IMG/VR virus record: IMGVR_UViG_3300042981_000127
Location: 1-41,344 of that record
Strand: one strand, 5' to 3'
DNA length: 41,344 bases
Origin: a virus
This document shows, one piece after another, positions 32,983 through 39,190 of this stretch (its first letter is position 1; every line of letters begins with the position of its first letter). The notes beneath the pieces were generated by a model. The model did no database searches and had not been told where the DNA came from. It worked only from the letters and a program-made list of their open reading frames with translations. The position numbers and the translations under genes were made by a program.

Positions 32983-33402
32983 ATGATGTTCGACACCACA
33001 TATGATCGCCCTGCCCACACCGCTGTCACGTTCGAGGCGCGCACAACGCGCGTGCGCCGGCGCAAAGCCAAGAGCTCGAAGGCCCGCCCGTGCCGAGCCG
33101 CCAAGCGTACCTCGCGGTCACGCACACCGAAGCCGAACTGGCGCAGCGCATCCACCCCCAAGACGATCACGCTCCAGGCGCGCATTCGCTGGTTGCTCGA
33201 TCATGCGGAGGAAGGGTTCACGGTACGAGAGCTTGCGGGTGAGCTCGGGATGTCCCGCCAGCTCTGCCTGTACCACGTCAAAAAGATGGCGGCCACGAGT
33301 CAGCTGGTCATGATCCTGGAGCCCTGCCTGGAGTCGGGCGGTCTACGCTTCAGGGTGTGGAACGAGCTCCGCATGATCGTCAACTACAGGATCGCCGCAT
33401 GA
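32983..33402 (+). CDS. Winged helix-turn-helix regulator
   Basis: A 139-aa protein with a long Arg/Lys/Ser-rich N-terminal arm (about residues 20-58) and a C-terminal winged helix: TLQARIRWLLDHAEEG, FTVRELAGELGMSRQLCLYH (turn and recognition helix) and a wing ending GLRFRVWNELR. It is transcribed away from the late operon, with AAGAGG before ATG 32983 and a TATATT -10-like box near 32922. It probably controls the early-late switch and its own gene through the palindrome in front; this is inference from the layout. Confidence 0.7.
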   Translation: MMFDTTYDRPAHTAVTFEARTTRVRRRKAKSSKARPCRAAKRTSRSRTPKPNWRSASTPKTITLQARIRWLLDHAEEGFTVRELAGELGMSRQLCLYHVKKMAATSQLVMILEPCLESGGLRFRVWNELRMIVNYRIAA

Positions 33403-33470
33403 TGCCCAAAGCGTTCCTCGTCACGGATCTCCAGCGAGAGCTGGGGGAGGTCACGAGCTCGATCCGTTAG
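33399..33470 (+). CDS. Possible 23-aa peptide
   Basis: A frame from ATG 33399, overlapping the regulator stop (ATGA), to TAG 33468-33470; product starts MMPKAFLVTDLQREL. Only the coupling overlap supports it. It ends 9 bp before the duplicated tRNA 3' segment. Confidence 0.25.
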   Translation: MMPKAFLVTDLQRELGEVTSSIR

Positions 33471-33478
33471 TGGCCTCG

Positions 33479-33532
33479 GCCGCACGGGAGAGCTCGGGAG
33501 ATAGTTGGATGCGGGAGAGGGAGTCGAACCCC
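33479..33532 (-). repeat. 54-bp direct repeat: tRNA 3'-end fragment
   Basis: An exact copy of 33931-33984. On the - strand it contains the T loop (TTCGACT), the 3' T stem, the 3' acceptor strand (TCCCGCA), U73 and CCA, plus 27 bp beyond the tRNA end. The rest of a tRNA is missing here: no TGCGGGA partner is found upstream. It is a truncated duplicate of the tRNA at 33958-34044 and frames the 105-aa gene. Confidence 0.9.
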
Positions 33533-33565
33533 AGCCGGATACAACGCTGGGTCGAGAGAGCGAAC

Positions 33566-33883
33566 CTATAGGGACTCGTCCTCGAGCAATTCTAGGGCGA
33601 TGGGAGTCTTCAGGAGTTCCACTTCCAACCTGTCGCCGCTTGCTGCTGCGGCAACCTCGAAGAAGTCCAGCCCGAGCGAGAACCATATGCCGGAAGAATG
33701 CGCACACCCCGGAGCGTAGCCGACCACTTCGATCGTTCGCTCTTCTCGCTGTACTGCCGTCACGAACCACGAGCGTCTGCTCTCGCAGAGGCGGATGATC
33801 GCAACGACAGATCCCGTCGTTCCACGCGTTTCGAGCCGTGTTGGTCGCGCGATCGACATTAGCGTTTCTATGGCATTCGTCAT
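33566..33883 (-). CDS. 105-aa protein between tRNA repeats
   Basis: Starts MTNAIETLMSIARPTR. Beta-rich, with a VVAIIRLCESRRSWFV strand region and an acidic end (LELLEDESL). No Shine-Dalgarno is visible. It lies between the intact tRNA and its truncated 3' copy on the same strand, as cargo of a small duplicated or inserted segment would. No family is recognised. Confidence 0.55.
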   Translation of the reverse strand: MTNAIETLMSIARPTRLETRGTTGSVVAIIRLCESRRSWFVTAVQREERTIEVVGYAPGCAHSSGIWFSLGLDFFEVAAAASGDRLEVELLKTPIALELLEDESL

Positions 33884-33930
33884 GATGCGACTCTGGCCCT
33901 GACAAGCTTCTCAACTCAATAGCCGCTTGC

Positions 33931-33984
33931 GCCGCACGGGAGAGCTCGGGAGATAGTTGGATGCGGGAGAGGGAGTCGAACCCC
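33931..33984 (-). repeat. 54-bp direct repeat, copy inside the tRNA
   Basis: The second copy of the 33479-33532 repeat, beginning 452 bp from it. It includes the tRNA T arm and 3' end and continues 27 bp beyond the CCA. Identity stops inside the 5' strand of the T stem. Confidence 0.9.
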
Positions 33985-34044
33985 CCAAGACCTGTGGTCG
34001 GCGGGGTATGAGCCCGCTGTGCTTCCCGGAGCACGTATCCCGCA
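33958..34044 (-). tRNA. tRNA with CAT anticodon and long variable arm
   Basis: On the - strand an 87-nt cloverleaf: acceptor TGCGGGA/TCCCGCA (7 bp), D stem GTGC/GCAC, anticodon stem GCGGG/CCCGC with loop CTCATAC (CAT), a 15-nt variable region with its own GACC/GGTC stem, T stem with one G-T pair, T loop TTCGACT, and CCA encoded at the 3' end. The long variable arm belongs to Leu, Ser, Tyr or Sec tRNAs, while CAT would read Met or, if modified, Ile. One extra base sits between acceptor and D stem. It may be an altered Tyr-like tRNA. Charging identity is uncertain. Confidence 0.65.
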
Positions 34045-34104
34045 ATGATCGGGTTTTTCACGAGGTTCGCCCGAGACCTCGACCTCTGGACCTGGATAAG
34101 AAGA

Positions 34105-34154
34105 ACCAATGGGCCGCAGCCCTCACTTTACCAATGGGCCGCAGCCCTCACTTT
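34105..34154. repeat. 25-bp tandem repeat, two exact copies
   Basis: Units 34105-34129 and 34130-34154. Each contains GGGCCGCAGCCC, able to form a small hairpin. They lie directly downstream of the - strand promoter at 34156-34183, so the repeats would be in the first transcribed bases of the tRNA transcript. Confidence 0.95.
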
Positions 34155-34155
34155 C

Positions 34156-34183
34156 AGGATAGCTCGGACGCTGCCAGAGTCAA
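34156..34183 (-). promoter_or_regulatory. Promoter of the tRNA unit
   Basis: On the - strand TTGACT (34178-34183), a 16-nt spacer and TATCCT (34156-34161). It would transcribe the tandem repeat, the tRNA and the 105-aa gene. The sequence around the -10 box (GCTATCCTGAAAG) is repeated in front of the 64-aa gene at 34726. Confidence 0.6.
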
Positions 34184-34207
34184 CCGGTTTTTCGAGCTGT
34201 TGGATCC

Positions 34208-34480
34208 TCAGCCACGCTTCGCCTCCGCGATAAGTTCCAGCTCGGCAGCGCTCGGGTCGGGCACCGCTTCGAGGGCTGCAGCGCAGCGGGCCAGCAGCGC
34301 GCGCAAGCGGATCACCTCGTCTCTGGCAATGTCAGAGGCCTCGCATTCCTTCCGGTACGCGGCGCCCGCATTCTCGCGGTCAAGGTCTGCGAGACGCATG
34401 GCTTCCTGGCCTTCGACGCGCTCGCGCTTGTCCTGCACGACGCGCGTGTGGAGTCCCTCGTTGCCGGTTCGGCGGGTCAT
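34208..34480 (-). CDS. 90-aa coiled-coil protein
   Basis: Starts MTRRTGNEGLHTRVVQ and is a nearly continuous charged helix (coiled-coil type), with two Cys. No Shine-Dalgarno is evident. It is downstream of the operator-like site at 34510. No family is recognised. It may be a small regulator or host-takeover protein. Confidence 0.5.
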   Translation of the reverse strand: MTRRTGNEGLHTRVVQDKRERVEGQEAMRLADLDRENAGAAYRKECEASDIARDEVIRLRALLARCAAALEAVPDPSAAELELIAEAKRG

Positions 34481-34509
34481 CTAGTACCCACAATCAGCAC
34501 TGCAATACA

Positions 34510-34523
34510 ATATGTGACCATAC
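34510..34523. promoter_or_regulatory. Operator-like site, copy 1
   Basis: ATATGTGACCATAC, an inverted repeat with one mismatch. The reverse complement of this site matches the second copy (34920-34933) in 13 of 14 positions. It is upstream of the 90-aa gene and overlaps a weak - strand promoter (TTGAAG at 34535-34540). Confidence 0.5.
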
Positions 34524-34531
34524 ATGACACC

Positions 34532-34726
34532 TCACTTCAATACTGAACCTGCCGGCCGATACCGGAGGTCTAACCCTCGAACAACATAACCGCCCCGTAG
34601 TAATTCGTCAAGCTCCAGGCGGCGGAGACTCCGGTATTCGGGCGAGCCATGTACGAGCGTCTCATAGCGAGAAACGGAACCTCGGGTTTTGATCCATGCC
34701 AACAGCTTTCGTGCGTTCTCGGTCAT
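34532..34726 (-). CDS. 64-aa helical protein, possible small regulator
   Basis: Starts MTENARKLLAWIKTRG and has a helix-turn-helix-like region (VSRYETLVHGSPEYRSLRRL) followed by a two-strand wing-like end (GYVVRGLDLRYRP). GAAAGG precedes the ATG. It sits between two copies of the operator-like site, which suits a small repressor. Family not recognised. Confidence 0.5.
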   Translation of the reverse strand: MTENARKLLAWIKTRGSVSRYETLVHGSPEYRSLRRLELDELLRGGYVVRGLDLRYRPAGSVLK

Positions 34727-34890
34727 CCTTTCAGGATAGCACCGATCGGCCGCGACATAAGGACGGGGGAGGACCGGAGCGCAGCGAAGGCTCCGTCCCC
34801 CTCTGTCGATCCCTATAGGGACGGGTACGGGGAACTATGGCGGAATCATTAGGTTAGGCCGAGCGACCCGTCCCCGTGCGGGGACGGGAG

Positions 34891-34919
34891 TTGATCATAA
34901 TAGTTTCAAGCTGTTAGGT
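34891..34919 (+). promoter_or_regulatory. Promoter next to operator copy 2
   Basis: TTGATC (34891-34896), a 17-nt spacer and TTAGGT (34914-34919). The operator-like site begins at the next base, so a bound repressor would block initiation. Confidence 0.45.
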
Positions 34920-34933
34920 ATATGGTCACATAT
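34920..34933. promoter_or_regulatory. Operator-like site, copy 2
   Basis: ATATGGTCACATAT: arms ATATG and CATAT around GTCA. It matches the complement of the site at 34510-34523 and sits at the expected start point of the 34891 promoter. Confidence 0.55.
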
Positions 34934-34994
34934 GGCCGTTCCCTCACGTTGGTGGGGACGGGACGGGGGACGGGAGATTGTTTTTTCTCTGTCG

Positions 34995-35023
34995 TTGACT
35001 CGTAGTTTCGAGGCCAGTATCTT
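34995..35023 (+). promoter_or_regulatory. Main early promoter
   Basis: TTGACT (34995-35000), a 17-nt spacer and TATCTT (35018-35023), with an A/T-rich tract just upstream (34977-34988). It is the best-placed start for the long + strand operon beginning at 35060. Confidence 0.7.
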
Positions 35024-35059
35024 GATTATGAGAACCTCGGTCCTAGAAAGTGAGTTACT

Positions 35060-35314
35060 GTGAGTTTGGAATCTTCAATGAAGCTGAGGGATGAACCTTT
35101 GACTGCGCCGCGCCTGACGCCCCTGATCCGACAGTTGCTCTCCGACATCCGAAACCGTCACGTGGATGCGGCACTCGGGATGCTCGGCCTTTTGGTCCAG
35201 GCCGCGCCCGGCCCATACGGCCGCTCGGATCTGCGTTTGGCACACTTTCACCTAGAAAGTGGCAATTACACCGAGGCCGCCCGACGTGTGCGGGATGCAT
35301 TCCCTAATGTCTGA
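35060..35314 (+). CDS. 84-aa helical protein, first early gene
   Basis: GTG start at 35060; an ATG at 35078 is also possible. The product is helical and has a TPR-like pair of helices (LRLAHFHLESGNYTEAARRV). No clear Shine-Dalgarno is seen. It overlaps the start of the prim-pol gene by 8 bp. As the first gene of the early operon it could be a host-takeover or regulatory protein. Family unknown. Confidence 0.55.
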   Translation: MSLESSMKLRDEPLTAPRLTPLIRQLLSDIRNRHVDAALGMLGLLVQAAPGPYGRSDLRLAHFHLESGNYTEAARRVRDAFPNV

Positions 35315-37232
35315 GGCGGCCAAAGATTACGCTCGCGTGTTTCGCGTCTGGCCCATGCGAGCCGACAAGACGCCCCTAGCGCCGGGTTTCGGGGCTGACC
35401 GCCCCCACGCGCAGTGGGACCCGAGGCTCATCAAAGACGATCTGCCTGTGGGTATCCTCTGTGGGCCGCTCAATCCGGCGCTAGGGGACACGGGCTTTCA
35501 TATCCTCGGTCTCGACCTCGACAAGGCCATGACGCGCGAAAAGCTGGAGGACGCACTCGGTGTGAAGCTTCCTGAGACGTTGACCTCGAAAGGCTGGCGC
35601 CACGCCTACTACTTCATCCCTAGCGATCACCCGCTGTACCAGCGCAATAAGGCGATTGTGTGTGAGGGCGGGGCGCTCGACATTCGGCCCTGTGCTGGGG
35701 GGTATCTTATCGAAAAAGGCGACTGGGACCGAGGGTTTGACCCACAGCTTATTGCCGAATTCCCGTTCGAAGCCACGACCAAGCTGGCACAGTTCATCGG
35801 GGAGAAGAGGGCAGCTAAGCCGCTGGAGGTGGAGATCGCCCCGGTACAGCTTAGCGATCACGATCGGGAGATTGCCCGCGACCTCGCCAGCCTGTGGAGA
35901 CACAACACGACGGGCGATCGTGCGTTCGGCGGGCTCGGCGGCTGGCTCGCCCGGCGCGGTGTGGCGCGGGATAGAGCCGAGGCGATCGCCGGCCTAATTG
36001 CAGAACTCACCCATTCAACGCACCCCGATCCATTGGAGCGTGTGGTGCAGGCCTACGACGGGGATTGTCCGCTCGGCCGTGTGGCATTCCAGAAGGCGCT
36101 GGAGGAAAGCGCGGATTCGGGCGCGGTGTTGCTAACGCTAGACGAGATCGAGGACAAGCTCCAGGCTTCGGTTCAAGGGTTCGTCCCCCAGGCTGCTTTG
36201 GCTGTTGACAATGAACAGCCTGGGCAAACAATCAAGCACGGATTGCGCATGTTGACCGGCGCCGCGCTGCGTCGCGAGATTCCCCCAACGCGCTGGCTCT
36301 GCCGAGACCTCCAGCTTGCCCCAGGACGGCCCCCGGTCGTGGCAGCAACGGCCAACGCCGGCAAGTCTTGGAGCCTCCAGTGCATGGCAATGAGTGTGTG
36401 CCTGGGGCGCCCAATCTTCGGCCAGTTCGAAGTTCAGACGCCAGGATCGGTGCTGCACGTGTGCACGGACGCTGGAGAGAACGCGACCATCCGAAAGTAT
36501 CAACAGATCGCGCGCGCCATGCAGGTGGAGATTCCCAACAACCTGACAGTAGCGCCGGATCGTATCGTAGGATGCGTGGACGATAGAGGGAGGTTCAATC
36601 CTAAAGGCTTCAGAGGCCTGGCTGCGGCGGCTGAAGAGGGGGACTGTCGGTTGATTATCCTAGATTCGATGTTCGCAATCTGCGCCGGCATCGACATGAT
36701 GGCCCCTGAGGCCGGCAACGCGCTATACAGGACGAAAGACGACGCGAGGGTGTGGCTCTGGACCATGCACATCCCGAAAGCTGGCGGGGACTACTTCGGC
36801 TCGGCAGCCATCGGGGCGGCGATGGGAACGCGGTGGAACATCGACCTTTCCGACCCGGAAGACAAGACTTCACCGCGCGTGTGGACGAACGGCAAGCGCT
36901 CGGAGGACTATGACGGAGACGGATTAACCCAGTTTTACACGGAATGGGAACAGGTCCGAGACTCTGACGGGTCTCTCGTAATGGGGCAGATTCTGGTCTG
37001 CGAACCGCCCGGCTCAGCCATGAAGGGAAAGAAGATGTCTCCGGAAGAGGTTCGTGCGCGCATCCGGCAAGGGGTGGTTGACTATCTCATGAAGAATGGG
37101 CCGTCTTCTCTGTCTCTCATGCGCGGTGAACTGCCGGGCAAGAATGCGACGATCGGGGAAGTTTGTAAACAACTGTGCGAGGAAGGGACGTTGACCTACG
37201 ACGGCCGGCGCTATCACGTGAAAAAGCGATAG
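35307..37232 (+). CDS. Bifunctional primase-polymerase with RecA-like helicase
   Basis: A 641-aa replication protein. The N-terminal part is an archaeo-eukaryotic type prim-pol: D70 and D72 (LGLDLDK), H99 (SKGWRHAYY) and D125 (ALDIRPCAGG). The C-terminal part is a RepA/RecA-like ATPase: Walker A ATANAGKSW (about 347-355), Walker B LIILDS (D453) and a sensor-like segment LWTMHIPK. It would prime and unwind the phage origin. ATG 35307 is chosen because the GTG 35259 extension translates the upstream gene region. The 3' end is inside a strong terminator. It shares the operon with the polymerase, nuclease and helicase genes after the join. Confidence 0.9.
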   Translation: MSEAAKDYARVFRVWPMRADKTPLAPGFGADRPHAQWDPRLIKDDLPVGILCGPLNPALGDTGFHILGLDLDKAMTREKLEDALGVKLPETLTSKGWRHAYYFIPSDHPLYQRNKAIVCEGGALDIRPCAGGYLIEKGDWDRGFDPQLIAEFPFEATTKLAQFIGEKRAAKPLEVEIAPVQLSDHDREIARDLASLWRHNTTGDRAFGGLGGWLARRGVARDRAEAIAGLIAELTHSTHPDPLERVVQAYDGDCPLGRVAFQKALEESADSGAVLLTLDEIEDKLQASVQGFVPQAALAVDNEQPGQTIKHGLRMLTGAALRREIPPTRWLCRDLQLAPGRPPVVAATANAGKSWSLQCMAMSVCLGRPIFGQFEVQTPGSVLHVCTDAGENATIRKYQQIARAMQVEIPNNLTVAPDRIVGCVDDRGRFNPKGFRGLAAAAEEGDCRLIILDSMFAICAGIDMMAPEAGNALYRTKDDARVWLWTMHIPKAGGDYFGSAAIGAAMGTRWNIDLSDPEDKTSPRVWTNGKRSEDYDGDGLTQFYTEWEQVRDSDGSLVMGQILVCEPPGSAMKGKKMSPEEVRARIRQGVVDYLMKNGPSSLSLMRGELPGKNATIGEVCKQLCEEGTLTYDGRRYHVKKR

Positions 37233-37247
37233 CGCCGATCTTTTTTC
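37207..37247 (+). terminator. Rho-independent terminator/attenuator
   Basis: Perfect 9-bp arms GGCGCTATC (37207-37215) and GATAGCGCC (37228-37236), then GATCTTTTTTCG. It overlaps the last codons of the prim-pol gene. Genes behind it need read-through or a new promoter; GTGACA and TTGACG boxes soon follow. Confidence 0.85.
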
Positions 37248-37305
37248 GTGACAAGGCGGTTGACGGCGTGGTGATTCTGATCCAGGTTGAGGGCAGGAGG
37301 TCACA

Positions 37306-37551
37306 ATGGGCATTCGAAAACTGGAACTGATCGCCGCCCTGCAGAAGATTCCGGGCGACCCGATCGTCACGATCTGGGATGACGATTTCGCGGAGGACGT
37401 GGACATTCGCCGCGTGATGCTGACGCCCGGGGACGTCGAGCCCGGGGACGTCGAGCCGTGGGCCGTCGAGCCCACGGCCATCATCATCACGCCCACGAGG
37501 CTCGCGCCGCGGACCCTGAACGTCCTAGCCTCCCTCTGGGAGGAGGGCTGA
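37306..37551 (+). CDS. 81-aa protein with GDVEP repeats
   Basis: Starts MGIRKLELIAAL with AGGAGG 9 nt in front. A short acidic repeat (GDVEPGDVEPWAVEP) near residues 42-56 is coded by three 15-bp near-repeats. The rest is alpha/beta (IIITPTRLAPRT). No family is recognised. Confidence 0.65.
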   Translation: MGIRKLELIAALQKIPGDPIVTIWDDDFAEDVDIRRVMLTPGDVEPGDVEPWAVEPTAIIITPTRLAPRTLNVLASLWEEG

Positions 37552-37552
37552 C

Positions 37553-37818
37553 ATGTTTGGCCTCATGTACAAGCGCGGCCCGACCATAATGCAGCGGATC
37601 CGGCGCGCGCTTCAGGGCCGCGTCATCGCGGGCCGCCACGCCATCGCCGCGAGGTCTTGGGCGACCAGTTCTCGCTGGATGACAACCAATACCTCAACAA
37701 CATCATCAACACCATGATCGCCATGCGCGAGGTCGTGGAGTCGCGCCACCAGCTCGCCGGCACGGGCCACGACGGTCCGCCCGTGTTCGAATACACCTAC
37801 GCGCTCCGGCGCCAATGA
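37553..37818 (+). pseudogene. Frameshifted gene or programmed -1 frameshift
   Basis: The frame from ATG 37553 gives MFGLMYKRGPTIMQ and a basic helix up to about residue 34, then degenerates to a Ser/Thr run and stops at 37717. The -1 frame from about 37650 to TGA 37816 gives a protein-like sequence: EVLGDQFSLDDNQYLNN, then MIAMREVVESRHQLAG and FEYTYALRRQ. No start fits the second frame alone. Joined, the product is about 88 aa. Either the sequence has one missing or extra base, or the gene is expressed by frameshifting. The stop overlaps an ATG (ATGA) and the next gene has its own GGAG. Confidence 0.5.
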
Positions 37819-37830
37819 AAGGAGAGGCCC

Positions 37831-38118
37831 ATGACTCCACCAATAACCAAACTCGAAGACAAGCTGTTCCGGAAGTGGATAGACGCTCCCGGCCTCGCGC
37901 CAAAGGAACTCAAGGCCTATACACGGGTGGTGGAGCGCAACCGGCGTCAGCGCGCGCGGCGGGCATCCCCCGAGGCCAAGGCCGAGGAAGTCTTGGCAAA
38001 CCGCAAGAGCCGGACCTTGAAGAAGCTCCGCCGTCTGGGCTTGAACGGCTGCGTCAAGCGCTGTTTCTGCAATCTATGCACCCAGGCGCGGGCTCTCGGC
38101 ATTCCGGAGCTCACGTGA
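37831..38118 (+). CDS. 95-aa basic protein with Cys cluster
   Basis: Starts MTPPITKLEDKLFRKW, preceded by AAAGGAG. The middle is a very basic helix (ERNRRQRARRA). Near the end four Cys stand as C-x3-C-x-C-x2-C (GCVKRCFCNLC), a possible zinc site. It overlaps the exonuclease start (GTGA). It may bind nucleic acid; the family is not recognised. Confidence 0.65.
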   Translation: MTPPITKLEDKLFRKWIDAPGLAPKELKAYTRVVERNRRQRARRASPEAKAEEVLANRKSRTLKKLRRLGLNGCVKRCFCNLCTQARALGIPELT

Positions 38119-38648
38119 AAAACCTCGTTTTCTGCGATTGTGAGACCTCTGGGTTGAACGAGAGCCGGGACGTTATTCTGGAGATTGCTCTGGTTGCCGT
38201 ACGGCTCCCGACGTTCGACGAGGTGGCACACACGGCGTGCGTGGTGCGGCCCCCGCAGTGGGAAACTGTCAAGCGGAACATGCACGAAAAGGTCTTGGCT
38301 ATGCACACCGCTTCCGGGCTGATCGCGGAGATCGACGCGCTGTCCCGGCCGAACCTCGGTGAGGTCGAGATGCACATGCGCGGTTGGATGAACGAGCACG
38401 CGCTAGCCACGCTAGAATTCAAAACCCCCCTGGCTGGCGCCAATCCCGACTTCGATCGTCGCTTCCTGAAAGCCGCGCTCCCGAGGCTCTTGGAGAAGTT
38501 CCACTATCGGAACTTCGATGTTCGGTCGATCACCCAGCTCCAAGATTGGGTGTTCGGGCTCCAGCACGTGGAGTCCCCCCACCGGGCTCTCCCGGATGCC
38601 CGCAAAGCAATCCGCGATATGCGCGCGTTTCTTGGACTGGAGGCTTGA
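38115..38648 (+). CDS. Oligoribonuclease-like DEDDh exonuclease
   Basis: A 177-aa DEDD exonuclease. Exo I is FCDCET (D8, E10), followed by a GANPDFDRRFL segment (exo II type), FHYRNFDVRSI as in Orn, and HRALPDARKAI, the Orn-type exo III with His and Asp. Orn removes 2- to 5-nt RNAs and linear dinucleotides. In a phage it could recycle nucleotides or remove signalling dinucleotides. GTG 38115 is the start; its TGA overlap with the upstream gene supports it. Longer frames upstream are shadows. Confidence 0.75.
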   Translation: MKNLVFCDCETSGLNESRDVILEIALVAVRLPTFDEVAHTACVVRPPQWETVKRNMHEKVLAMHTASGLIAEIDALSRPNLGEVEMHMRGWMNEHALATLEFKTPLAGANPDFDRRFLKAALPRLLEKFHYRNFDVRSITQLQDWVFGLQHVESPHRALPDARKAIRDMRAFLGLEA

Positions 38649-38668
38649 CAACCCGAAAAAGAGGCGCC

Positions 38669-39190
38669 ATGCTCCGAATCATGAAAAACCTAGTTCTGCT
38701 CTGCTACGTCGCGATCGTGTTCGTGCTGACGCTTCTTTTCGGTTCGGGCTGCGGGTGGCCGCCTCCACCGGACTACTACTCGATCGGCTCGGAATTCTCG
38801 GAGCCGCAAAAGGAGACGATCCGGGCCGCGTTCGATGATTGGTGCCGAGAGGTGGACTACTGCCCCACCGAGGCGCTGTGGGCCGACCGTGGGCGGGTGA
38901 TCCTGGTGGACGACCTCCCCGAGGACGACTATACGCGGGATCATTGCCCCGAGGGTATGCGGTGCACCACGAGCGGCATGAACAGCCAAGGTGATGCGAT
39001 CCTGATCGCGAAAAACCGGCCCATGGCGGACGACCTGGCGCAATTCTGGTTCGTTGTGGCTCACGAGGTCGGCCACTACTGCATCCAAGAGCACACCGCT
39101 ACCGGCCTCATGATTGCCACCGGCGGACAAGACGACACGCCCGAGATTGACGCTCTGGCTGTCCGCCGGTGGCATGAGGGCTGCCCGTGA
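38669..39190 (+). CDS. Lipoprotein with metzincin-like metalloprotease site
   Basis: A 173-aa protein with a signal and lipobox GSGC (C28) and, near the C-terminus, HEVGHYCIQEH (H132, E133, H136, H142). The spacing matches the metzincin zinc signature HExxHxxGxxH except that Ile stands where Gly is usual; a TGLMIA segment follows as a possible Met-turn (M148). It has four further Cys and a variable acidic middle. It would be exported and anchored in the envelope. GAGG is near the ATG. Metalloproteases of this type in an early phage operon are unusual; possible roles are superinfection exclusion or cutting envelope proteins. Confidence 0.7.
   Translation: MLRIMKNLVLLCYVAIVFVLTLLFGSGCGWPPPPDYYSIGSEFSEPQKETIRAAFDDWCREVDYCPTEALWADRGRVILVDDLPEDDYTRDHCPEGMRCTTSGMNSQGDAILIAKNRPMADDLAQFWFVVAHEVGHYCIQEHTATGLMIATGGQDDTPEIDALAVRRWHEGCP

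Larger units (their letters stand above)
34727..35059. other. Control region with GGGACGGG cluster
   Basis: A 333-bp stretch without a gene, between the - strand 64-aa gene and the + strand early operon. GGACGGG/GGGACGGG words occur at 34761, 34818, 34867-34888 (perfect 9-bp hairpin CCCGTCCCC/GGGGACGGG) and three overlapping times at 34954-34974, followed by a T-rich tract. CCCTATAGGG is at 34811-34820. The words could be iterons of an origin or operator sites. Two + strand promoters are annotated separately. Confidence 0.6.

Noticed and set aside
33479-33984. Temperate phage attachment site (attL/attR-like) formed by the 54-bp repeat.
   Set aside because: No integrase, excisionase or lysogeny repressor set is present, and only 452 bp separate the copy starts.
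34811-34820. CCCTATAGGG resembles the core of a T7 promoter; CCTATAGGGAC also occurs near 33565.
   Set aside because: No single-subunit RNA polymerase gene is seen and the upstream T7 recognition bases are absent. Sigma70-like boxes explain the promoters better.
37815-38648. A 277-aa frame upstream of and including the Orn-like exonuclease.
   Set aside because: The first 100 residues are a shadow of the 95-aa gene; GTG 38115 with coupling overlap is the better start.
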